From Bradyrhizobium nivariense (GTDB taxonomy: Bacteria > Pseudomonadota > Alphaproteobacteria > Rhizobiales > Xanthobacteraceae), in assembly GCF_029846715.1 (NCBI RefSeq), contig NZ_JARVWW010000046.1, forward strand, positions 1 through 54,266: a stretch of 54,266 nucleotides of DNA, written 5' to 3'. A model generated the notes under the pieces. That model was not told the DNA's origin, made no database searches, and saw only the letters and a program-made list of their open reading frames with translations. This document shows, in pieces, positions 9,274 to 17,328 of this stretch (its first letter is position 1; every line of letters begins with the position of its first letter). Position numbers and translations under genes: made by a program.

Positions 9274-10392
9274 TTACGCTGCCGCATCCACCTTCAACAC
9301 CCCGCGCCGGATCTGATCTTCCTCGATCGATTCGAACAGGGCCTTGAAGTTGCCTTCGCCAAAGCCGTCGTCGCCCTTGCGCTGGATGAACTCGAAGAAG
9401 ATCGGGCCAATCGCGTTCGCCGAGAATATCTGTAAGAGCACCTTGGTCTGGCCGCCGTCGACGACACCCTCGCCGTCGATCAGGATGCCATTCTTCTGGA
9501 GCCGCGCAAGGTCCTCGCCATGCTCAGGCAGACGCGCGTCAATCCTCTCGAAATAGGTCTCCGGAGGCGCCGGCATGAAGGGCAGGCCCGCTTCGCGCAG
9601 GCCTTCGATGGTGCGGTAAATGTCGCTGCAGCCGCAGGCGATGTGCTGGATGCCCTCGCCGCGATAGATATTCAGATATTCCTCGATCTGGCCGGAATCG
9701 CCGGCGTCCTCGTTGATCGGAATCCGGATCTTGCCGTCGGGGCTGGTCAGCGCGCGCGAGAACAGGCCTGAGGCGCGGCCCTCGATGTCGAAGAAGCGGA
9801 TCTGGCGGAAGTTGAACAGCTTTTCGTAGAAACCGGTCCACACGTCCATGCGGCCGCGATGGACGTTGTGGGTGAGGTGATCAAGATAGAACAGGCCAGC
9901 CCCTGCGGGCTGCGGATCGCGGGCGCCAAGCCATTCGAACTCGCTGTCATAGGCCGAGCCCTTGGCGCCGTAGCGATCGACGAAATAGAGCAGGCTGCCG
10001 CCGATGCCCTTGATCGCTGGGACATCGAGCGTCTTTTGCGCCGAGGACACATCGGCAGGTTCGGCGCCGAGCGCAATCGCGCGGTCATAGGCCTTCTTCG
10101 CATCGACGACGCGAAACGCCATCGACGGAGCACAGGGGCCGTGCGCGGCGACAAAGTCGTGACCGTGGGTGCCGGGCTCCTCGTTGACGAGATAGTTGAT
10201 GTCACCCTGACGATAGACGGTGATTGTCTTGGACTTGTGGCGCGCGGCGGGCGCATAGCCCATCAGCTTGAACAGGGCGTGCAGCTCTTCCGGATTGGGA
10301 TGCGCATATTCGACGAACTCGAACCCGTCTGTGCCCATCGGATTGTCGGCGCTGATCGTGGCCGGCGGTGCATCGTGCGGAAACGGACCCAT
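9274..10392 (-). CDS. hppD: 4-hydroxyphenylpyruvate dioxygenase
   Basis: Converts 4-hydroxyphenylpyruvate to homogentisate, the second step of tyrosine breakdown after transamination. Two-domain vicinal-oxygen-chelate protein of 372 residues. The three iron ligands are apparent: H172 in DHLTHNVHRGR, H250 in GIQHIACGC and E334 in FFEFIQRKGD. The N-terminus MGPFPHDAPP is slightly extended; an in-frame ATG at residue 19 (NPMGTDGFEF) is an alternative start. It is divergent from an Lrp/AsnC regulator across 121 bp, the usual arrangement for local control. The partner enzymes fahA and hmgA lie 1.2-4 kb further on in the same orientation, but separated by small plus-strand genes, so hppD is a separate transcript. 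Confidence 0.97.
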   Translation of the reverse strand: MGPFPHDAPPATISADNPMGTDGFEFVEYAHPNPEELHALFKLMGYAPAARHKSKTITVYRQGDINYLVNEEPGTHGHDFVAAHGPCAPSMAFRVVDAKKAYDRAIALGAEPADVSSAQKTLDVPAIKGIGGSLLYFVDRYGAKGSAYDSEFEWLGARDPQPAGAGLFYLDHLTHNVHRGRMDVWTGFYEKLFNFRQIRFFDIEGRASGLFSRALTSPDGKIRIPINEDAGDSGQIEEYLNIYRGEGIQHIACGCSDIYRTIEGLREAGLPFMPAPPETYFERIDARLPEHGEDLARLQKNGILIDGEGVVDGGQTKVLLQIFSANAIGPIFFEFIQRKGDDGFGEGNFKALFESIEEDQIRRGVLKVDAAA

Positions 10393-10439
10393 GCTGCTCT
10401 CCCAAATTGCTGCTGTCAGGAACTATCGTTCACAGGGCA

Positions 10440-10494
10440 TGCAATGGGCGTGCAAACGGGACGCTCTTTGGCTATCTTGTGCACGATCTGTGCA
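10440..10494. promoter_or_regulatory. Phased TGCA repeats between hppD and Lrp-type regulator
   Basis: TGCA occurs at 10440, 10451, 10480 and 10491: two pairs, each 11 bp apart, with the pairs 40 bp apart. The right pair is the longer direct repeat TGTGCA (10478 and 10489). Lrp/AsnC proteins commonly bind multiple sites phased to the helix face, so this is a candidate operator for the adjacent regulator. The site spans the region where both divergent promoters should lie. Confidence 0.45.
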
Positions 10495-10513
10495 TAAAAC
10501 AGGAAAATGGCAC

Positions 10514-10993
10514 ATGACTTCCGTGGATGCCTTCGATCTCAAGATCCTGGGCGCGCTCCAGGACGACGGCCGCCTCACCAACCAGGAGCTTGCCGAGCTC
10601 GCTGGCCTCTCGGCCTCGCAATGCTCGCGCCGGCGGATGCGGCTGGAGGAGGAGAAGGTGATATCAGGCTACCACGCCGATCTCTCCAGCGAGGCCCTCG
10701 GCTTCGGCGTGATCGCCTTTATCCAGGTGACGCTGGCGACTCACTCACCGGATAACTCGAAACGCTTCCGTGCGCTGGTCAATCGAATCGACGAGATCCA
10801 GGAGGCCTATTCGCTCACCGGCGACGCCGACTATGTGCTGAAGGCTGTGCTGCGCGACCTGAAAGGTCTCTCCAACCTCGTCAACGACGTGCTGATGCCG
10901 CACCAGAGCGTGGCGCATGTGCGCTCCTCGATCGTGCTTGACCGGTTGAAGGAAAGCACGCGTCTGCCGCTGAAAGAAATCAAGCCCGGCTGA
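10514..10993 (+). CDS. Lrp/AsnC family transcriptional regulator
   Basis: 159-residue regulator: N-terminal AsnC-type helix-turn-helix (FDLKILGALQDDGRLTNQEL, residues 7-26, then AGLSASQCSRR) and C-terminal ligand-binding RAM domain (AYSLTGDADYVLKAVLRDL). The start ATG at 10514 has AGGA 9 bases upstream; the frame is open further back to 10268 but that part runs through the divergent hppD start. Its position suggests control of hppD in response to an aromatic amino acid such as tyrosine or phenylalanine, which is an inference from divergence only. Confidence 0.92.
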   Translation: MTSVDAFDLKILGALQDDGRLTNQELAELAGLSASQCSRRRMRLEEEKVISGYHADLSSEALGFGVIAFIQVTLATHSPDNSKRFRALVNRIDEIQEAYSLTGDADYVLKAVLRDLKGLSNLVNDVLMPHQSVAHVRSSIVLDRLKESTRLPLKEIKPG

Positions 10994-11067
10994 AATCGAG
11001 GGAAATGCGGCATTCGCGCTGCGCGTGCGATCTGCGATGATCCCGGCCAATCTCCGGAGACTCAGCC

Positions 11068-11379
11068 ATGGCCCTCCAGCTTCGACCGAACTGCGAATAT
11101 TGCGACCGCGACCTGCCGCCGAACGCAACCTATGCGCGGATCTGCTCCTATGAATGCACCTTCTGTGTGGACTGCGTGGAGACGAAACTATCCAACGTCT
11201 GCCCGAACTGCGGCGGCGGTTTTGTCGCGCGCCCGATCCGGCCCACGCAGGAATGGCGGTCGGGCGTGTGCGTGACGAAGCACGTTCCGTCGGACAAGCG
11301 GGTGCATTTGAAATACAGTCTGGAGGATGTCGCGGCGCACTGCGCGAGGATACGCGGCGTGCCGCCGGAGGCGCGGTGA
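11068..11379 (+). CDS. DUF1272-family zinc-ribbon-like protein
   Basis: 103-residue Cys-rich protein. The first 60 residues match the DUF1272 pattern: LRPNCEYCDRDLPP, then CSYECTFCVDC, then CPNCGGGFVARPIRP. Eight or more Cys in paired CxxC arrangements point to structural zinc. The remaining 40 residues form a hydrophilic tail ending RIRGVPPEAR, longer than usual for this family. The start ATG is at 11068 with GGAGA 9 bases ahead. Function unknown; no clear link to the tyrosine pathway genes on either side. Confidence 0.85.
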   Translation: MALQLRPNCEYCDRDLPPNATYARICSYECTFCVDCVETKLSNVCPNCGGGFVARPIRPTQEWRSGVCVTKHVPSDKRVHLKYSLEDVAAHCARIRGVPPEAR

Positions 11380-11395
11380 ACCTGTGGGGCCTGGA

Positions 11396-11572
11396 ATGAA
11401 AATTGAAGTAACGCCGGAAGAGCTTAGGTATATCATTCGGTGCGGCGCAGCGCTGTCGCAAAATGTGCCCGAGAAATCTCTCCCAACGTATTGTGGTTTC
11501 GACAAGCGGCAGATCGTCGATTTTTCAGATCGAATGAGAGATGAGCTCGATAAAGCTGGCCTGGACATGTAG
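11396..11572 (+). CDS. Small hypothetical protein, low GC
   Basis: 58 codons starting MKIEVTPEELRYIIRCGAAL and ending RDELDKAGLDM. The composition is distinctly more A/T-rich than neighbouring genes and the codon choice less G/C-biased, which suggests recent acquisition or weak selection. No domain recognised; predicted as a small soluble, charged, mostly helical protein. GGGGCCTGGA ahead of the start gives a weak ribosome site. It follows the DUF1272 gene by 16 bp and could be co-transcribed with it. It might also be a remnant. Confidence 0.5.
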   Translation: MKIEVTPEELRYIIRCGAALSQNVPEKSLPTYCGFDKRQIVDFSDRMRDELDKAGLDM

Positions 11573-11616
11573 GCACATAGAGGGCTGGCACCTTAAATAG
11601 CATTGATTGGCGCATA

Positions 11617-12891
11617 TCACTCCGCCGCCAGAATCGTCCCCTCGACCTCGCCAAAACCGACGCGATAGCCGCTGCCCTGGCACCAGCCGCGCATGACAAG
11701 GCTGTCGCCGTCTTCCAGGAACGACCGCTTGATGCCGCCGGGCAATTCGACCGGCTCGCTCCCGTTCCAGCTGATCTCCAGAAAACTGCCGCGCTGGTTC
11801 TTCTCCGGGCCGGAGATCGTACCGCTTCCCAGGAGATCTCCGACATTCATGGCGCAGCCGGAGGAGGCGTGGTGCATCAGCTGCTGCACCGACGACCAGT
11901 ACATGTACTTGAAATTGGTGCGGCTGATGCCGGCGGGCGCATTCGCGCCGGCGGCGCGCAGGGAGACGTCGAGCTCGAGATCGTAGTTCTGCGGCTTGCC
12001 CTGCTTGAGGTAGTCGAGCGGCACCGGCTCCTGCTCCGGCCCTTTCAGGCGGAACGGCTCCAGCGCCTCACGCGTCACCACCCACGGACTGATCGAGGTC
12101 GCGAACGCCTTGGCGAGGAACGGACCGAGCGGCACATACTCCCATTGCTGGATATCGCGCGCGCTCCAATCGTTGAGCAGCACGAAGCCGAAAATCATCT
12201 CCTCGGCCTGGCTCTCCGTGAGCATGCCGCCCATCGGCGAGGGCTGGCCGACCACGACTCCCATTTCCAGCTCGAAATCGAGCCGCTTGCATGGCGCAAA
12301 GCTTGGCACCTCGACATTCGGCGGCTTGAGCTGCCCGCGCGGCCGCTTCACCTTGGTGCCGGACACCACGACGGTGGAGGCGCGGCCGTTATAGCCGATC
12401 GGCATATGGAGCCAGTTCGGCTGCAGCGCATTGTCCTTGCCGCGGAACATGACGCCGACATTGGTGGCGTGCTCTTTGGACGAATAAAAGTCGGTGTAGC
12501 CGGAGACAGTGAACGGCAGATGCAGTTTTGCGTCGCGCATCGGCACCAGCGCTTGCTTGCGCAACTCCTCGTTGTCGCGGAGCTCCGGATGATCGTGGCG
12601 CAGCAGCTCGCTGATCCGCGCCCGGGTCTTCGTCCAAACCTTTGGTCCCAGCGCCATGAAGGGATTGAGCGACGGCGTCGAGAACACGCCAAGCGGGCCG
12701 ACGTCGAGCCGCGAATCCTGCTCGAGCTCCCAGAGATCGAGCACGTAATTGCCGATCGCAACCCCGACGCGCGGCGTCGGGTTGGCCGCGGTCGAGAACA
12801 CGCCATAAGGCAGATTCTGGATCGGGAAATCGGAGGCGGGATCGATTTCGATGAAGGAGCGGAGGCTGGGATCGTTGGGGTGGGTTGTCAC
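11617..12891 (-). CDS. fahA: Fumarylacetoacetase
   Basis: Last step of homogentisate breakdown: hydrolyses fumarylacetoacetate to fumarate and acetoacetate. 424 residues, the full two-domain form with an N-terminal SH3-like domain and a C-terminal FAH fold. Typical sequence includes DFYSSKEHATNVGVMFRG (first metal Asp), LDFELEMGVVVG (the two metal Glu) and LLNDWSARDIQQWEYVPLGP (Asp). The start is GTG at 12891 with AAGGA about 9 bases upstream. It lies 175 bp downstream of hmgA on the same strand; the gap is filled by a palindromic repeat, which may attenuate read-through. No maleylacetoacetate isomerase gene lies between hmgA and fahA or anywhere in the window. Confidence 0.97.
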   Translation of the reverse strand: MTTHPNDPSLRSFIEIDPASDFPIQNLPYGVFSTAANPTPRVGVAIGNYVLDLWELEQDSRLDVGPLGVFSTPSLNPFMALGPKVWTKTRARISELLRHDHPELRDNEELRKQALVPMRDAKLHLPFTVSGYTDFYSSKEHATNVGVMFRGKDNALQPNWLHMPIGYNGRASTVVVSGTKVKRPRGQLKPPNVEVPSFAPCKRLDFELEMGVVVGQPSPMGGMLTESQAEEMIFGFVLLNDWSARDIQQWEYVPLGPFLAKAFATSISPWVVTREALEPFRLKGPEQEPVPLDYLKQGKPQNYDLELDVSLRAAGANAPAGISRTNFKYMYWSSVQQLMHHASSGCAMNVGDLLGSGTISGPEKNQRGSFLEISWNGSEPVELPGGIKRSFLEDGDSLVMRGWCQGSGYRVGFGEVEGTILAAE

Positions 12892-12908
12892 TTTCGACGG
12901 TCCTTTTT

Positions 12909-13062
12909 CCTTCTCCCCTTGCGGGAGAAGGTGGCGCGAAGCGCCGGATGAGGGGTTTTATCTGCGTGTCCGAATGAGAGAGGCCTGTTCGCGGAGACAC
13001 ACCCCTCACCCGTCTCGCCGCTACGCAGCGATCCACCCTCTCCCACAAGGGGAGAGGGGAAG
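12909..13062. repeat. Dispersed palindromic repeat, family C (copy 1)
   Basis: Begins CTTCTCCCCTTGCGGGAGAAG (hairpin), contains GGCGCGAAGCGCC (hairpin) and ends CCCTCTCCCACAAGGGGAGAGGG (hairpin), so it is a cluster of palindromes about 150 bp long. It fills the hmgA-fahA gap. Shorter relatives are at 33269-33317 and 54137-54180. Confidence 0.8.
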
Positions 13063-13066
13063 AACG

Positions 13067-14413
13067 TTATGGCTTGCTCGGATCGAACCGCTTCTCGAGG
13101 CCCTTCCAGCAATCCGCGTAGTCGTCCTGGAGCGTGGACGCGTTCGCGGCGTGCGCGGTGACGCGCTGCGGATAGCGGGTCTCGAACATGAAGGCCATGG
13201 TGCCGGTCAGCTTCACCGGCTTCAGCTCGCCATTGCTGGCGTGCTCGAAGGCGTCGCGGTCGGGGCCGTGCGGCAGCATGCAATTGTGCAAGCTAATGCC
13301 ACCCGGGACAAAACCTTGAGGCTTGGCGTCGTAGACGCCGTAGATCAGCCCCATGAACTCGCTCATGATGTTCATGTGATACCAGGGCGGGCGGAAAGTG
13401 TTGTCGGCGACCATCCAGCGCTCGGGAAAGATCACGAAGTCGATATTCGCCGTGCCCGTGGTCTCCGACGGCGACGTCAGCACGGTGAAGATCGAGGGAT
13501 CCGGATGATCGAAGCCGATCGCGCCCACCGGCGAGAAGGTACGCAGATCATATTTGTACGGCGCGTAATTGCCGTGCCAGGCGACGACGTCGATCGGCGA
13601 ATGGGCGAGCTGCGTCTTGAACAACGATCCGCCCCATTTCACGAACAACTCGGTCGGTGTGTCCTTGTCCTCGTAGTGCGCGACCGGTGTGAGGAAGTCG
13701 CGGGCATTGGCGAGGCAGTTGGCGCCGATCGGCCCGCGCTCCGGCAGCGTGAAGGCGCCGCCGTAGTTTTCGCAGAGATAGCCGCGCGCCGGCCCGTTCG
13801 GAATCTCGACGCGGAATTTGACGCCACGCGGGATCACCACGATCTCGCCGGGCTCGGCGTCGATGCGGCCGAACTCGGTGACGATGCGAAGATTGCCCTG
13901 CTGCAGCACGAACATCAGCTCGCCGTCGGCATTGTAGAAGTGCTGATCCGCCATCGACTTGGTGATGAGATAGACATGGGCGGCCATGCCGGCCTGGGTG
14001 TTGACGTCGCCGGCTGTGGTCATGGTCTGCACGCCCTGAAGGAAAGTCATGTCCTCCTTCGGGATCGGCGCCGGATCCCAGCGCAACTGCGCGATCGGCA
14101 GATCGTGTTCATGGCAGGGTGCCGAACGCCACAGGCCGTTGTCGGCCTTCTCGAAACGACCCGAATGTTTCACCGACGGGCGAATGCGATAGAGCCAGGA
14201 GCGCTCATTGGTGCCGCGCGGCGCCGTGAAGGGAGAGCCGGAAAGCTGCTCGGCATAGAGGCCATAGGCGCAACGCTGCGGCGAATTGCGCCCGATGGGC
14301 AGCGCGCCCGGTAGCGCCTCGGTCTCAAAACTGTTGCCGAAGCCGGACATATAGCCCGGCGTGACCTGGGCGGTGCTGCGAACGATCTGATCGGGCGAAG
14401 TATTGATGTTCAT
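13067..14413 (-). CDS. hmgA: Homogentisate 1,2-dioxygenase
   Basis: Opens the homogentisate ring to maleylacetoacetate. 448 residues, normal for the family. By alignment to the human enzyme the iron ligands are H346 (PPWYHMNIMSEF), E352 and H382 (NCMLPHGPD). The start ATG at 14413 is chosen because GAGGAGG lies 7 bases ahead; an in-frame ATG ten codons upstream would overlap the neighbouring gene. Only 2 bp separate it from the MBL-fold gene upstream, so the two are translationally close and surely co-transcribed. Confidence 0.97.
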   Translation of the reverse strand: MNINTSPDQIVRSTAQVTPGYMSGFGNSFETEALPGALPIGRNSPQRCAYGLYAEQLSGSPFTAPRGTNERSWLYRIRPSVKHSGRFEKADNGLWRSAPCHEHDLPIAQLRWDPAPIPKEDMTFLQGVQTMTTAGDVNTQAGMAAHVYLITKSMADQHFYNADGELMFVLQQGNLRIVTEFGRIDAEPGEIVVIPRGVKFRVEIPNGPARGYLCENYGGAFTLPERGPIGANCLANARDFLTPVAHYEDKDTPTELFVKWGGSLFKTQLAHSPIDVVAWHGNYAPYKYDLRTFSPVGAIGFDHPDPSIFTVLTSPSETTGTANIDFVIFPERWMVADNTFRPPWYHMNIMSEFMGLIYGVYDAKPQGFVPGGISLHNCMLPHGPDRDAFEHASNGELKPVKLTGTMAFMFETRYPQRVTAHAANASTLQDDYADCWKGLEKRFDPSKP

Positions 14414-14415
14414 GA

Positions 14416-15372
14416 CTATCCTCCTCTTTGCAGGGCGGCCCACATCTCCTGGTCGCGCTTGTCGGTCCAGATCACGGGGTCGTCGATCCCCGACGCCTCG
14501 TCATAGGCGCGCGACACGTTGAACGGCAGACAGTGTTCGTAGATGGCGAAGCTTGAAAATTTCGGATCCATGACCTCGCGCGTCGCGGCCATCGATTCCT
14601 TCAGCGTGCGGCCCTTGGCGACCGAGATTTCGGCGGCGCCATAGAGAGAGGTGACGAAGTCGCGCGTCATCGCGATGGCTTCGCGCACCGTGGCAACACC
14701 CTTCAGCGCATCGCCGCGGCCCGGCGCGATCGCCTTGGGATTGAAGTTGCGGATTTCGTTCAGCGTCAGCGGCCATTCGCGCAAGTGCGCGTCGCCGCAA
14801 TAGCAGGCCGAGTGGTATTCGATCAGATCGCCGGAGAACATCACCTCGGCATCGGGCACCCAGGCGACGATGTCGCCGGAGGTATGGCCGGCACCAAGCT
14901 GCATCAGGCGCACCTCGCGCTTGCCGAGATAGATCGACATTTCGCCTTCGAAGGTCAACGTGGGCCAGGTCAGGCCGGGAATGCTCGAGGCGTCCTGGAA
15001 CAGGCGGGGGAAGCGGCCATACTCGGAATCCCAATCCTGCTGGCCACGCTCCTCGATCAGCCGATAGGTCTCCTGCGAGGCGACAATGCCCTGCGCCTTG
15101 TAGGCGGAGGCGCCGAGCACGCGCACGGCGTGATAATGCGACAGCACGACATATTTGATCGGCTTGTCGGTGACGGTACGGACGCGCTCGATCACCTTGT
15201 TGGCCATCGCCGGCGTCGACTGCGCGTCGAACACCAGGCAGCCGTCGTCGCCGACGATGATCGCGGTGTTCGGATCGCCCTCCGCGGTGAAGGCGTAGAG
15301 ATCGGTGCCAATCTCGGAGAACGTGATCTTCTTCTCGGAGAGATCGCCGGTGGATGCGAAGTTCTTCGCCAT
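14416..15372 (-). CDS. MBL-fold protein with degraded second metal site, in homogentisate operon
   Basis: 318-residue metallo-beta-lactamase-fold protein. The family motif HxHxDH is replaced by SHYHAVRV: H79 and H81 remain, but the Asp is V83 and the following His is R84. The later ligands H163 (GAGHTSGD) and D182 (FSGDLIEYH) are present, while the last His (usual PGHG) is R219 in APGRGDA. So the three residues that make up metal site 2 are all lost and site 1 is kept. The enzyme could be mono-metal, have a different metal, or not be hydrolytic. It starts at 15372 after AAAGGA and lies 2 bp ahead of hmgA, so a role in the aromatic pathway is likely, but the reaction is not known. Confidence 0.88.
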   Translation of the reverse strand: MAKNFASTGDLSEKKITFSEIGTDLYAFTAEGDPNTAIIVGDDGCLVFDAQSTPAMANKVIERVRTVTDKPIKYVVLSHYHAVRVLGASAYKAQGIVASQETYRLIEERGQQDWDSEYGRFPRLFQDASSIPGLTWPTLTFEGEMSIYLGKREVRLMQLGAGHTSGDIVAWVPDAEVMFSGDLIEYHSACYCGDAHLREWPLTLNEIRNFNPKAIAPGRGDALKGVATVREAIAMTRDFVTSLYGAAEISVAKGRTLKESMAATREVMDPKFSSFAIYEHCLPFNVSRAYDEASGIDDPVIWTDKRDQEMWAALQRGG

Positions 15373-15395
15373 TAGTTCGTTCCTTTGGACATTCG

Positions 15396-15620
15396 TTATT
15401 GCTGTTGCTGTTGTTGCTGCTGGCCCTCGACCATACGGCGCCTTGCGAGCAGAATCGCCTCGCGCAGCACGTCGATATCGCCGATATGGTTTGCGAGGAT
15501 CAGCACCAGCGCCGTGTCGAAATCGGCGCTTTCCTCGTCGGTGAAGCCACGATGCGCCTCGACGACAGCGCGAAAGGCGTCGTCCGGCCGCGCGAAGTTG
15601 GAGCTGGTGGAGAGCGGCAT
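15396..15620 (-). CDS. DUF2783-like small protein with poly-Gln tail
   Basis: 74-residue protein starting MPLSTSSNFARPDDAF, with the core LVLILANHIGDIDVLREAIL that resembles DUF2783. It ends with EGQQQQQQQQ: eight consecutive Gln at the very C-terminus, coded by mixed CAG/CAA codons. The ATG at 15620 has GAGGT 7 bases upstream and starts 22 bp after the hydroxylase gene. The stop lies 23 bp from the MBL-fold gene. It sits in the middle of the homogentisate run, so it may be an accessory to the hydroxylase. No catalytic residues recognised. Confidence 0.75.
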   Translation of the reverse strand: MPLSTSSNFARPDDAFRAVVEAHRGFTDEESADFDTALVLILANHIGDIDVLREAILLARRRMVEGQQQQQQQQ

Positions 15621-15642
15621 GCGAGACCTCAATTCAAGCCAT

Positions 15643-17286
15643 TCAATTCAAGCCTTGAGCGCGTGACAGCGCCGCCGCGATCGCCCCGCGCGTCGGATGA
15701 CGGAAGCGTGCCGCCACGTAGCCGTCGGGTCTGACCAGATAGGCTGAGCCGGGCTCCCCGTCGTAGCGCTTCGCGGCAAAACCCGCCGGATCGGCGAATC
15801 CGCCCTCGCCGCCGATGCGGATATCCTTCACGCCATCGGGCGCATCGATCACCGCGCCATTGCCAAACGATAGTAATGTGAAGTCCGTTCCATCCTCGCG
15901 GAATGCATCCGTCAAATAGATCTGCTCACCTGCGCGCGTTGCAACGGGGGCATCAGGCATCGAACAGCCGGGCCGCGGCCCAGTGCCCCACATGTCGACA
16001 TCGGCCGACGACAGCGGCGAGTCGTAGGTGCACGGCACCGACAGGCGTCCCCCATTGACCATGCGCTTGCCAAATTCGGTCTCTTTCGCCAGCGACAGCA
16101 CCGCCTTGCGCAGCCGCGCTTCCTGATGCGAGTTCGGCGCCATGAAATCGGTCGAGCGCGTGGACTCGCGGATATTCTCGTCCGCCGCCATGCTGCGCTC
16201 GACATGATAGCTCTCGAGCAGGCTCGCGGGTGAGGCGCCGCGCAGCACGCGATCGAGCTTCCAGGAGAGGTTTTCGGCGTCCTCGAGCCCGGAATTGGCA
16301 CCGCGCGCGCCGAAGGGCGAGACCTGGTGCGCGGAGTCTCCCGCGAAGATCACGCGGCCGTGGATGAAGCGATCCATCCGCCGGCACTGGAATTTGTAGA
16401 GCGATATCCACTCGAACTCGAACTTGTCGTGGCCGAGCATGCGCGCGATCCGCGACCGCACGTTCTCAGGCTTCTTCTCGACGATGGGATCGGCGTCGCG
16501 GCTGAGCTGGAGGTCGATGCGCCAGATATCGTCGGGCTGCCGGTGCAACAGCGCGGAGCGGCCGGCGTGGAACGGCGGATCGAACCAGAACCAGCGCTCC
16601 GTCGGGAATTCCGCGGTCATCTTGACGTCCGCGATCAAAAACTGGTCCTCGAACACCTGGCCGGCGAAGTCGGCGCCGACCATCTGCCGCAGCGAGGACC
16701 GCGCACCGTCACAGGCGATGACGTATTGCGCGTGAAGGCGATAGGCGCCCTCGGGGGTCTCAATCGTCAGTGCGACGGAATCGTTGCGGCTCTCCAGCGC
16801 CGTCACCTTGTTGCACCAACGCAGATCGATGCCCGGAAGATCCTGCACGCGATCGACCAGGTAGGCCTCGGCGTAATATTGCTGAAGGTTGATGAAGGCG
16901 GGCCGCTTGTGGCCGTCTTCGGGCAACAGGTTGAACTGATAGAGCTGGGACTCGCCGTGAAAAATGCGGCCGACGCTCCACACCACGCCCTTGTCGACCA
17001 TGCGGTCGCCGACGCCGAGGCGATCCCAATATTCCAGCGAACGCTTCGAGAAGCAGATCGCGCGGGAGCCCTCGCCGATGCGATCGGCGTCATCCAGAAG
17101 AACGACGCGCTGACCGCGCTGGGCGAGATCGATCGCCAGCGACAGCCCGACCGGCCCAGCGCCAACCACGACGACTGCGTGTTCGGCCGGGCCTTGGCCG
17201 GGACGATCCTGATCGGGGTGGCGGCGATAGCCGAACTGGGTCTTGGCCTGGTGGGTCTTGGCCTGGTGGGTCTTGGCTTGCGCCAT
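15643..17286 (-). CDS. Class A FAD-dependent aromatic hydroxylase
   Basis: 547-residue flavoprotein monooxygenase of the PheA/TetX/MhpA type. FAD motifs: VVVGAGPVGLSLAIDLA (dinucleotide fold, residues 39-55), ACDGARSSLR (DG motif) and FAGDSAHQVSPFGARGAN (ribityl contact). The C-terminal 150 residues fit the thioredoxin-like domain of this subfamily. Similarity to 3-(3-hydroxyphenyl)propionate hydroxylases is likely, but its place upstream of hmgA suggests it could make homogentisate from a monohydroxyphenylacetate, or another hydroquinone-type product; this is inference. The N-terminus has a THQAK repeat coded by a 15-bp tandem repeat, before the FAD domain. The start ATG at 17286 follows GAGGT. 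First gene of the minus-strand run to fahA. Confidence 0.88.
   Translation of the reverse strand: MAQAKTHQAKTHQAKTQFGYRRHPDQDRPGQGPAEHAVVVVGAGPVGLSLAIDLAQRGQRVVLLDDADRIGEGSRAICFSKRSLEYWDRLGVGDRMVDKGVVWSVGRIFHGESQLYQFNLLPEDGHKRPAFINLQQYYAEAYLVDRVQDLPGIDLRWCNKVTALESRNDSVALTIETPEGAYRLHAQYVIACDGARSSLRQMVGADFAGQVFEDQFLIADVKMTAEFPTERWFWFDPPFHAGRSALLHRQPDDIWRIDLQLSRDADPIVEKKPENVRSRIARMLGHDKFEFEWISLYKFQCRRMDRFIHGRVIFAGDSAHQVSPFGARGANSGLEDAENLSWKLDRVLRGASPASLLESYHVERSMAADENIRESTRSTDFMAPNSHQEARLRKAVLSLAKETEFGKRMVNGGRLSVPCTYDSPLSSADVDMWGTGPRPGCSMPDAPVATRAGEQIYLTDAFREDGTDFTLLSFGNGAVIDAPDGVKDIRIGGEGGFADPAGFAAKRYDGEPGSAYLVRPDGYVAARFRHPTRGAIAAALSRAQGLN
17238..17282. repeat. 15-bp tandem repeat, 3 units, coding THQAK repeats
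   Basis: Three units of GGGTCTTGGCCTGGT (third unit degenerate) at 17238-17252, 17253-17267 and 17268-17282. In the hydroxylase this gives repeated T-H-Q-A-K at the N-terminus. Being a multiple of 3, copy-number change would not break the frame. Confidence 0.9.
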
Positions 17287-17328
17287 GCGCTAACCTCGGC
17301 TCTGGTCAGGAGAGGACTGATCTGCTAG

